Source: Effrenium voratum
Taxonomy: Eukaryota; Sar; Dinophyceae; Suessiales; Symbiodiniaceae
Assembly (NCBI GenBank): GCA_963377175.1
Contig: CAUJNA010003046.1
Coordinates: 407,538 to 471,537 of the forward strand
Direction: 5' to 3'
Length of the DNA: 64,000 bases
Below the pieces are notes generated by a model. That model was not told the DNA's origin and searched no databases. It saw nothing but the letters and a program-made list of their open reading frames with translations. A program made the position numbers and the translations under genes. Positions 34,301 through 46,300 of the stretch are shown one piece after another (the first letter of the stretch is position 1; each line of letters begins with the position of its first letter).

Positions 34301-37300
34301 CCCAAGAGGGGCGCGCCCGTGCTTCCGTCAGGCCAGCCGCGGTCTGCCCCAAATACTGCCAAGGCACGACCGCAAGGGCAGCCAGAAGCAAGCAGCCTGA
34401 GATCCCAACTGATTCGCGGAAACCAACGATTCCACCTTAAGCTCAAAGGAGATAGAGCTCTGGAATCCAACGCCGGAGATGCTGTGAGGGAAAGGGAAAA
34501 ACCCCTAGGAATCTGAAACACGTGCGATTGGGTTCTGCGCCGCCTGATGGGGCATGACTTCGACCTTGCTTGCCACTTTGGCGCACATGTGCGACAGTCA
34601 CTGCCACGTTCCAGGAAACATCTTACCGGCCATCTTGCGTCCTCCCAGGCCCACCCCCCTACAAAGAACTTTGAACCTCTGCCGCTTTGAGCACACTGGA
34701 AGCAACTTTGCCAAGTTGCGAGTGCTGGTCTGCATAGCTAACGAGGCGGGAGCGGATGGCTGGCTACTTGTAAGCTGTACGGCAAAAGCCTGCGGGAGAA
34801 CAACTTTGCAAAGGTCTCTTCGCCTTTCATCCGCTTTTGACGTCATGCCGCTCTTCAGGGGGTTCCAAGCAGGAACATCCTCAATGAAATCCCAAGTGAA
34901 GAGACACTTGAATCGTGCACACTTGTGCAGCTGCAATTCAGCAAGGAAAAACAAGCACCAGTAGCAAAATAAGTTTAGAATTATTTTGGCCGGAACGTGC
35001 AATGCAAAGCACAAGCAAGCTTCTTTTCCTGCCTTGCGATTAGAGATTGGGGTTGTGGATAAATCCAAAGGCAGGTCAGTTTCCTCGGCCATATTGAAAT
35101 CATATTAATATAAAGTCAAAACTTCAGGCAGCCCCTCACATCTGTCTGTGCTTTTGAGGGGCTCAAGTAGGACTGGAAAATCCAACCAATGAAGTTGCAC
35201 ACGGACAGCGTAGACAGGACCACACACAAACATACGCTGCCGCACCTCAGCAGTAAGAAGGCTGCCGGCAAATATCTCCTGGCTGCAGGTTGTGCCCCCC
35301 AAAGCTGACACAGCAGCTGCGAAGTAGAGTCTAACCTCAGCCCCCATGCCCAGTCACTGCTTGCTCTTGCCTTTCCTCAGGTCCAATAGCAACAAAGGCT
35401 GTGATGCAAACTAAACAAGCCATCTGCACAATGGCTGGCCCAACCCGCTTTGCCGAGGATTTGCTCTGCCTGGTAGTTCTCCATGTGCTCACCTTGTGCA
35501 CCTCGGGTCCAGCTCCCAGTTGCGGAGTGCCGAGCCAAGTGCCAGCGAATGACCACTGCATGGGAAGCTTGAAGTTGACTCCCCCCAGATACCTCAAAGC
35601 TCTAGGGACCTTAAGTTCAAATGCAAAGGTGCGACGCAATATTTGCACAAGATGCTTTTGGCAGAGTGCCGTTGTTGCATTGGCAGGGTGCTGCCGGTTT
35701 GTGTGGCTGAGTTGTGCAGGGTGCTGTTGCCGGGTGCCGTCACAAGGTGCCGTTGCAGGGTGTGACAAGGAATTGTGCAGGCTGCCGTTGCGCAGCATGC
35801 TGTTGCAGGTGCCGCTGCCGGCTTGTGCTGTTGCTGGCTTGCGCTGCTTAGAAGTGAGACGAGAAGAATCTTCTGTTGGTGCTGCTGCTCAGGGTGCTGT
35901 TGAAGGGGCTGCCGGCGACTGCGAAAGAGAAGAGTTGCGTAGGATGCTGTTGCAGAATGCTGTCATTGGTTGCTGCCGGAGAGCAGGTCGGTTGCTGCAA
36001 GTCTTTCTGCCATTGCGTACCGCATATTCGTGTTGTTTCTTCTTTTTGTTCCGTGCCGGAAATACTATGTATGTTGCGCGCATATTTGCTGTGCTCTCTT
36101 TTGGCTTGGCCTTGGCAATCACCATGCCCTTGTTGCCCCTCATGGGCTTGACGCCAGCCAAAGAAGCACTAATCCTTTCTGTGACTACTCCTTCATTGTC
36201 TGTTACGGCTTTGGTGACGGAACATGCAACTATGTAACTATGGCGTAAGTGGTGCTGGTTTGGTGCCGGAATGCGCAAACACACATCCACAGCACTGTGA
36301 CAAAGAGTGCCGGAAAATGCCATTGAGCCTTTGGAACATACAAATTCAATGGCTTTCATTTTGGCATGGTGCCACAAGATACGACTATCCACGTGGCAAG
36401 ACGCATGCTTTGAGATTAGCTTGGCGCCGGAAAATGAACGTAGAGTGTATACGTTTGGTGTCAGCCTCTGCTATCCCTGACTATTATTTTGGTATCCAAA
36501 GAGCTTTTAAATGTTGCCATAAGTTTAGCACATCTGTTGCACTTCTTGCTATTTGGCGTCTTGCTGTTACAAGTGCAGTTTCGCAGTTTCTGTGTTGCAC
36601 AAGCTCCTGAGAAACTCACAACCCACCGAGCCTTTGTCCACTCCGAAACCGCCGTCGGCTACCACCTCGCAGCAGCTTTGCCCATGCCCTCTTCAAAGGA
36701 AGCACGGGCACAGAGCGGTTTCCGACATGAGGGGGCGCCAAAGTGCGGGCCCTTGCCAGCCCGAGGTTGTCGATGTTTGACTCTTGCACCCTTGAGTGGA
36801 AACAGCCCAGGCAGTTTGTTCCATGCGGCAGTCTGGAAACACCCCTGCCACTTGGCTAAGGCTGCCACGAGATCAGCTTGCCCTACAGCCGCCGCGGCAT
36901 GAGCGATGTTCTCTGGAACGCAAACCTGAAGCCAGGCATAGTCCATACGCCAAAGACAGGCACTCCTAACATCTTGCCTACAGGTGGCAATCACTTGCTT
37001 CGGCTGTCCAAACTCAGAAGCCACGGGAAACCGCGATGAATTGCACTCCTTCAATTCCAGCAACACTTGTCTATAACTTGAATGGAGGTTCCTGGATATT
37101 CTCCTCTCATTGGCGTTCCGTTAGGTGCCATGTTATTAGTGGGAAGAAGGGTAAGCGTGGCACGCTACTCGTGGAGGCCAACGCCCACTTTTGTTCTACG
37201 CCAAGATGCCGCACCTCAAAGGGCCCCTGGGCACTAGCTTCAGCCATCATCTTACCGAGGCACTGCCTAGTTGCTGGAAACTGGCACGTGGGGAAAGGGC

Positions 37301-40300
37301 CCAAACGAATTGCTGTGATTATGTTCTGCACCACCGCCAACATGACGACACTGAGATGGATGTCGTGTGGGAAAACCTGCGCGCGCGCTATTAACTAAAC
37401 AAAACACCTACTGAGTCTGAATCTTGTTGCATGACTCCGGCACACCGAGACAGGAGAACGCATTGCGAACATTGCCGCAATCCTTCTTCTTGAATTGGGA
37501 CTTGGAATAGCTTGATTTGGGCAAGCATGCTTGGCAGCTAGCGCCAGTCCAACGATCGGGCGCGCTGATTCTGCGCTGTAGCGTGATGCCGGAGGCGGCT
37601 GACCTTTCGCGTCAGGCTGCACCGCGATTTCTTTCCCACAGTGAACTTGGCATCCCACTCCATCTTCACTTTTGGGTCATGCAGGCCAACCAGGAGCGCC
37701 GTCACATGGCTCTTCGGCAAGGTTTTCACGCACCGAAGCCGACGATTGCCCAGAACAAGTAGGCTCTACCAAGTTGAATCACTCGGATTGACAACTCAGC
37801 CACCATGATTCGCCCTTGTTGCAAATCATGAACGGTGTCGGTCAAACTACGGCCATCTCGAAACTTCTCGCCACAGCTGGGCGGCTGTCTTGGCAATACC
37901 GGATGTCCACCACAGGAACCTCAACCCCCACACCAGAAATGTCCTCAAGTAACCACGACAAAGACCAGCAACCTTCAAATGCAGGTCAATGCCATCTCCT
38001 CGTGGCTTTCTGCGCTGGCCTAATCTCCAGCTGCTGGCTACAAGCGTGCTGTTTTGCGGGATGCCAGGTGCGGTGTTTAGCTATGGCATATTGCGCCAAA
38101 TGCAAAAGGCCAAGTAAGGATGCGCAGGACATGGCAGGTTGGGCCAACTTCGCAGGAGTTGGGCAGCTTTCGGCCGCGCCCATCGGTTCGCTACGCAAGT
38201 CTAGAGTCTAGAATGGCAGTTGCCTGCAGGAATCTACTCAATCTGTGCTGCTGTGAAAATCTCTGCGTGTTTCAGCTTCAGCTTCAGGCCCTTCTTTGAA
38301 ATTGAACACCAATCGCCAATAGCCGCAATCTCTGAACAGCAAAGGCGGCAAAGTGTTCCAACGCCATGCTTGCCTCTGGTCCAGCGCAAGGTGACGCTTG
38401 CCACTCACTTGAGCACGCCCCATTTTCGGAAAGGGATCCAAGTTGAAAACTGCTCCAGGATGCTCCAGGCATGGCTTGAACACGCTTGGCTTGCAAATCC
38501 AACTGCTCAAGGACTTAGGCGCGCACATCTCCCGTCCCGTCAGCACCCCACAGCGCCACGAAGTTGTCACCTTGGTCCCAGGCTGGGAGACATGGATGGT
38601 ATGGCCAAACCTCAACAGTAGAAACACGCCCCCACTCCTTTATGGTCTGGAAGCAACCAGAGACCCAAGTCTACCCAGTGCCCAGTGCCCAATTCAAGGC
38701 CAGCACGCATCATCAAATCCTGTGGCATCATGAGCGTTCAGTGTGCAAAGCTTGTTCGGCAAGGGCTTTGTTTCTTCTTTTTTTCCCTCACCCTTGCCGC
38801 ACATGATGCTTCCGTTCTGTGAGATCGCGCCAAGTCCTTGGCTGCCGCATTTGCCGTTGGACCCGTTGATTTCACGCCTCCAACTCCTCCGATAGCTCCA
38901 GGAGCCTCCAGGCCCCCCGCTCTCATTGAGCATCCGGGGCCCAAGGCCCGGGTTGCGTCAGCCAGGGCCCCGCTGGGAGCTGTATAGCCGTACCCTTCAA
39001 ACGACTGGAGTTTTCATTCTGCGTGGACGACGTAGAGCAACGTAGCCATGCGATACTTCCAGACCTCTCGCAAAGGACTTGGGTGTGAAACTCATTTTTT
39101 GGGACTCATCGATGAAAAATAAGGGAAACAAATCCTTGACAACAAAAACGAAGAGGATAATTGTAAGAAGCTAAAGTCCTTCAAATGCCGATGCGGGATG
39201 CACAAAACCGCACCACAAACACACACACAGACACACACATCGGTAAGAAGCCGCAAATCCGCACTGTCAAAATCGTCGCGATACTTTCTTCGGTTTCCGA
39301 GCGAAGGCCTCCCGCAGCTCGGCGCGGAAGCCGTTCAGCTGGGCCTCGGCCTTCACGAAGGCATCCACGTCCTCGTGCCTGGGCGCGGGCTCCTGGCGCG
39401 AAAATGTAGGGGAAGCTTCCCGCTGGGGGGAAGACAAGCCGAAGGGGACAGAGAAGGGGGCATCCGAGGGGGGGGGGGGGGGGTGGGGGTAGAACCGATG
39501 CACGCAAAAATGATCAACCCCCCGCGTGCTCATCATGGTCCTCCAACCCGACGGTGATGGCGAGCACTGACCTTCATGGGGCAAATGGGTTTCAAGCACT
39601 GTTCCCTTGCCCCTTCACTGACTGAGACAAAGCCATGAATCACAATGAAGATATAGAAGTTCAACTTGCTAAGGGGCACCTTCCGCATTCTTGCTGTCTT
39701 ACCCCTGACTCACTCACCCGGCCAAGCTCAACCAGACGGCACCTGAAGGTACGCTTGCCAGTGCTATACCACCCTGGAACTCAATTAGATGTTGGCCCAA
39801 AAGGTGATGTGCTCGCAAAACGGATCAAGAGAGAAATATGGGGAGGGCCCTTGGCTAATCTGAACATATCCGCAATGGACACTATCCTACAGCCCCCGAA
39901 TACCGAACAGGGGGTGGGATATGGTCCAAACATCGAGCCCTCATGAATGCCCAACAGACGTGCTCAAACCATCCTGCACCTTTCTAGAGCGCAACAAGGG
40001 CCAGCCCCGAGGCGGGCCTGGGCTTGGCCGGGTACTTCAGGCGGAAGTAGCGCATGACGTCCGCCGCCGGGCAGAGCCGGGCAGAGCGCGCGCCGATGAG
40101 GCGGCACTCGTAGTCCAAGAAGGCGCCCAGGCACCGAAAGCCCACCACCCCGTTGGCGCAAAGCCAGTGGTCCTCAGGCGACAAAACTGGGGATCCTGGC
40201 ATGAATGGAAACCAACAAATGAAGCCAACCCATTAGTATTCATTAGGCCCCAAGTGTGTCATGCTTCTCTTGTTGTTGGCTGGTTTCCTTGGGCACCAAA

Positions 40301-43300
40301 TCGGTGGCCTTTGCTTGGCGTCTAGATCCACAAATCCCTACTTCCTAGACTGAAACGTTGTCCATTTGGGGTGGGTCAACAAAACCTGCAGGCCGGCCCG
40401 AAGAGCCATGGCAAGAGCGAATCGGATCCTGAAAACAGCCAAGATCTTCAAAAGACTTGCCTGGGCACCCTTTCACAGCAGCCCAAAGAGTACCTTCAAA
40501 CAGAACCCGGAGGCGACAAAGGACTCACAACAACTGGCGGCTCGAAGGTCCATTCTCTGAGCGCGGACGCCGGGGTAGAAGTCCGGGCTTCTGATCATCT
40601 CGAAGTAGTGGTGAAGGTCGGCCTGCGGCATAACCACCTGCTGGCAGTAGCGCAATTCAGGCACAAGCTTTGCCAGCTCACTCAGCGTGCCGTACATGGG
40701 CGTGTCCAAAATCAGAAGGATCGTCCTGCACGACTTGCACGCCAGGACCCCCTCCCTCCGCAAACAGCATTTGCGTTTTCAGAACAAAGATGAACAAAGC
40801 ATGTAGGACCCGTCTGCTTGGAGAGCCTCTTGTTCCTACGAGGTTGCCTTGTGACCCAGCTTGGTCAGTGCACGCTATATATTGAAGCATCACATTGAAT
40901 CCTTTCTCCTGGTGGAGTCTGCACAAATCTGGGCTTGCCAGGGACTGCTTGGGAACAAACGTATGGCTGTTCGGTCTCAGGCCTCTGTTCAATAAGCTAA
41001 GAGTCTCCAGCAACGCAGAAATGACATGCATGGATTGAGTTGGGTGTCTGGGCACGGCGCAAAAAGGCAAACAAAACCGTACCAATGTAACCCGATGGAA
41101 CCCTCTTGCGCCCTCTGCCTGACATCAGCCAGCTGCTCCAGCAGCCGCTGCTCGCAAACCTCCATGACCAGCTGCGCGAAGGCAGGGTTCACCTGGCCCT
41201 TGACTGCAGCATGGGCTGGGGCCTTGTCCCCCACCGCGTAGTCCGAGTCTCGCACCTTTGCAAAGGAAGACATGGTGCAGCAGTCAACGCGCCCAGGTGC
41301 ATGCGTAGGCGCCTTACCACCAGTGGACTTACAGTGCCGCTCAAACGTATTGCAACTGATAGCGCTGCTTCGGAAGACAAAGGTGATGGTCCCATGTCAT
41401 GAAGATCCCTGTCCCTCTCACACACCCACACGCAAGCTCTCTCTCCCTCTCTCTCTCTCTCTCTCTATCTTCTCTCTTGCACCTACAAATACCTGCAACT
41501 ATGCCTGCACTGGCAACAAACACAAATAAACATGGTGCCTTGCTCCTGCTGACTTTTAAGAACAAAAACAAAAACGCAGAAACAAACATGCGTAGCATGC
41601 TCTAAGAGACTGCCCCCCCTCGCTGACTGCCTAGCCAAGCACTGGCTTTTGGCACGGGGTGTCAGCTCCAGTCTACAACCATGCCCAGGCGCCAGCCAGT
41701 CTCTGCCGTGCTGCAGCCTCTCGGTGGCCATGTCTGCCACCGCCTTGTGCATAGGATGTACTGGATGTAATGCGTCAGGAGCTGCTGGGAGCACCAACTC
41801 CGGCTTGACCTGTGAGCTGCAAGCTGTGGTCAGCCAACCAAGTGATGCCTACCCTGGACATTCAAGCCTGGCGAATTGCTCTTTTTGCCAGAACTTCCTG
41901 CAATCCCGGGTTCATTAGTTTCCCGAAGCGGCACTCCATGATGCAACGCATTTGGGCGCAAGGTGCGCCAATGCGGCGAAGTGTCAGCCCCTTGGCAAGC
42001 CAAATCCCTATTTTGCGGTGTGCGCCCAAGGTCAAAGGGCCTGGTTGAGCTCCTGCCACCACCGCAAGCGCGCCGCCGCCTTGTCCCGCGGCGCCGGCGC
42101 TGGCGCCACTGGCATCTCCTGGGCTGGCTTCCGCCGGCGCCGCCAGGCAACCGCTGCCAGGAGAAGAACCCATGGCAGCAAAGTTAGGAGATCCATCGGG
42201 CCACGAATGCCCTCTGGTGGGAAATTTGGATGTCATCATTTGGTGACTTTGCTCGGAAGGCTGCGGGCTGGATCCATTGCGATCTTCTTCAGTCGCACGT
42301 GTGTCAGTCTGTGCGGAAGGAGCTAGACACTGATCCGGCCTTTACTAGCTGATCACAAGACCCGTGCCAGAATCTCGGTCTTTGAGCCGGCTTCTGCTTG
42401 CAGTATGAACGCCTGCCTCGCCCCCGGCTTGCACCAATCTGGTGGTTGAGCTTGCAACCCTCAAGGGGCACTTCTACTTCTGACTCCCCACTGTCTGTTT
42501 AGAACAGCACTTCAACCCCCACAACCTGTCTCTGCAAAAGGTGCTCTTTTGACCATTCCTCCAAAGGCCGAAGAGGCAGTGTTCAAAACAACATGGGACA
42601 TAAAGAGATTAACTTGCCGGCCTAGGGCACCCAATTGGTCTGTCCAAACAGGGGCCACCACGTTCAGCCTCTGATCTACGCCCTGCAGGGGCCGGGTAAC
42701 AATTGCTTCAGTCGCCAGGTTTAGGCCAAGCAAGCTGTGGCCTGTTTGCTCACATCACCCGAAATAGGCCGGGTGCCGAACAGAATCACATTGCCCCGAA
42801 ACAGGGGCCCCTAGCCTCTACGTGCCAAATGGCTGATGACAGCGGCCCCTATATCGAGCACCTTGAGCCGGGGCCCGTGGTGAGCAAGCAGCTTGCTGCC
42901 ATCAACGGGGAACTCCCTGTAAGCCTAGCAAAAGGGAACCCCCCATAGGACACAGTCCTGCTTGAACCAGGTGCAGCTCTTCTCATTGGTGCCATCCCGG
43001 AGGCTGAAGCCGAAACCCTGACAGCGACAGCTCTTCTCCTCACCTCGGGTGTGCTGTTTGGCTTGGAGGGTGAGGCGCAGCTCCAATCTTTTAATTGCCC
43101 TCAGGCAGACCCCTGGAGTCAAGTTCATTGGTTCATTAGTTCATTTTGGCCGTAACAAAGGAAATGGCACCTGGGGATGAGGCAGGGGCTGATCAAAGGG
43201 AATGTTTCCAGCTTACATGACAGGGCCTTGGGGGTGGATTTCCCACCGTCCACAAAGGTGGAAGGACCCATCTGGCTTGCCGAGTGGTCTTGTCCACAGG

Positions 43301-46300
43301 ATCGCAACAAAAACAAGAGTGACCACGTTTTCTGAAGAGTGGCTGTTGGTCGAGCTTCCCACTTCTGTCACTTGCGCTGTTCTTTCACAAGGGGCATGTG
43401 CCTCCAAGAATCACAAGACAGCATCAAAACAAAGCCCCAAGCAACTACTTTGAAGCAAGCCCTTGCCCAACGCAAACAGTCTCATGCCAGCTCTTGACAT
43501 TAAGCTGTAGATGGCTGGCCCCACCCCTGATGCCGTAACACGCGAGCAATCCTGGCTGCCCCGCACAGCTGGAAGAGGTACTTAGACCACGCCCCGGGAG
43601 CGCCGCAAACATCCACAAACACCACCTCATCCTGGCACAAGTCAGCGTGCATGCTGACTAACCAAACCCTGCAAGCATGAAGCACATCCTTGCTGCACTT
43701 GCAAGCCAAGTCCTTGCGTTCCAACCGGTCCACCTGAGCGGAATGAAAACCCATGACATGGCCAGGCAGTTTGGTGGGTTTGCCTGACAAACGGGTGCAA
43801 CCAGACAAACCTTGAGGCAAATCGCCTTATCACTGTGGCTTGCTCAAACTTTGAAAGCACGTCAGGAATCAACTCATCCATTTGATGCGCAAGGTCCCCA
43901 CGCGATACCATCCCCTTTTGATCCTGTTGGGCAGCACTCTTGCAAGCCCGCACCTTGAGCCCACCAACTGCTCGGACTATCTCCTAGCGCTTCGGGCTGC
44001 CCGAATTCAGGCCAAAGAGAAGTCTTGAAGCAGGCAAACCAAACGCCATGTTTCAGGTCAATTTCGATTTGGCAGCGAGAGCACACATGCGCAGACATAG
44101 CCCATGGCCTGCAGAAGGACTGGTTTGCTCAGGAAATGCTCGTGGACAAGTAGTTCATTGCACAGCATTAAAACTAGAGGACGATTGGCCCGAAAGCATT
44201 TTTCCCCAGGTGCTCATCCAGCCGCGGAGACACCTTTTTACATCGCTGCGGCGAGCGTGTCCGCGCGCGGCGATGCTCAATGCGTATGGTCACATGAGAG
44301 CTCCATCTCATCGTCCTACGAGAGGAAACATGGCAGTGCTCGATCCCACATATTTACATCCGTTAAAACAAGAAGAGTAAAGCTCGTAAAGCTCGAAACG
44401 AATTACAAGCAAAAGGAAGAGCAATCAATAGCAAAGCTTACACGACGGCCACAGTTTCTGGCAAAGCACGCTCGCGCAACTTAGCTCTGTGCAAGATGGC
44501 TCTGCGCAGCTTGGCTCTGTGAAAGTTGGGTCTACGCAAGCTACTTTTCGCGAGTGGCTCTGCGCAACTGGCTCTGTGCAAGTTGGCTCTGCGCGAGTCT
44601 GCTCGGCGCAATGTGCTTTGCACGAACTGCGCCGCGCGATTCTCACGAAAGTGGTCTGCGCAAGCTGCATCGTTCCAGGCTGCTGCGCGCAAGTTCCTCT
44701 CTGCAAGCTGCTGCACGCAAGCGCTCTATGCAAGTTGCTCTGCGCAAGTGCTCTGAGCAAGTTGCTCTGCGCCAGTTGCTCCGTGCAAGCGCTTTGCGCA
44801 TGTGCTCTGTGCAAGTTGGTCTGTGCAAGTTGCTCTGCGCAAGTGCTTTGTGCAAGTGCTCTGTGCAAGTTGCTCTGCGCAAGTTGCTCTGCGCAAGTTG
44901 CTCTGAGCAAGTGCTGCTGCGCAGCTGTGGGAATGTACTTCGCGTACTATTTTTTTGTACTTAAAAGTTGTGATTTTCCAGCCGGAGCTGCGGGAGTGTG
45001 CTCCGCGTACTACGTTTGTACTTAAAAGTTGCGATTTTCCAGCCGGAGCTGCGGGAGCACGCTCCGCATACTACGTCTGTACTTAAAAGTTGCGATTTTC
45101 CAGCCGGAGCTGCAGGAGCACGCTCCGCGTACTACGTTTGTACTTAAAAGCTGCGATTTTCAAGCCGGAGCTGCCGCGGACCAGGGGGGAATCGAACCCG
45201 GGACCGCGGGATTGCGAAAGCAGGCGCGCGCACCACGAGACAACTTCCAAAAGCCGTTTCGCGAGCAAGAAAATCGCACGGCGCCACAGCGAGAGCGCTT
45301 CGACACGCACGATCTCCGCAGAGGGTTCATCGGGCTCAAGACAGATGCGCACGGCGCCACAGCGAGAGCGATTCGACACGCACGATCCCCGCAGAGGGTT
45401 CATCGGGCTCAAGACAAATTCGCACGGCGCCACAGCGAGAGCGCTTCGACGCGCAGGATCTCCGCAGAGGGTTCGCCAAGGTCAAGACAAATTCGCACGG
45501 CGCCACAGCGAGAGCGCTTCGACACGCACGATCTCCGCAGAGGGTTCGCCGCGACCAAGACAGATTCGCGCGGCGCCACAGCGAGAGCGCCGACACGCAC
45601 GAGCACGGGCGCCACAGCGAGAGCGCTTCGACACGCACGATCTCCGCAGAGGGTTCGCCGCGCTCAAGACAAATTCGCACGGCGCCACAGCGAGAGCGCT
45701 TCGACACGCACGATCCCGCAGAGGGTTCATCGGGCTCAAGACAAATTCGCACGGCGCCACAGCGAGAGCGCTTCGACACGCACGATCTCCGCAGAGGGTT
45801 CGCCGCGCTCAAGACAAATTCGCACGGCGCCACAGCGAGAGCGCTTCGACACGCACGATCTCCGCAGAGGGGTGCGTTTCGTAAGCTCCTGTCGGGCCTA
45901 CCCCCGCCAGAACTAGAGGACGATTGGCCCGAAAGCATTTTTCCCCAGGTGCTCATCCAGCCGCGGAGACACCTTTTTACATCGCTGCTGCGAGCCGCGC
46001 GGCGATGCTCAATGCATATGGTCACATGAGAGCTCCATCTCATCGTCCTACGAGAGGAAACATGGCAGTGCTCGATCCCACATATTTACCTCCGTTAAAA
46101 CAAGAAGAGTAAAGCTCGTAAAGCTCGAAACGAATTACAAGCAAAAGGAAAGAGCAATCAATAGCAAAGCTTACACGACGGCCACAGTTTCTGCAAAGCA
46201 CGCTCGCGCAACTTAGCTCTGTGCAAGATGGCTCTGCGCAGCTTGGCTCTGTGAAAGTTGGGTCTACGCAAGCTACTTTTCGCGAGTGGCTCTGCGCAAC

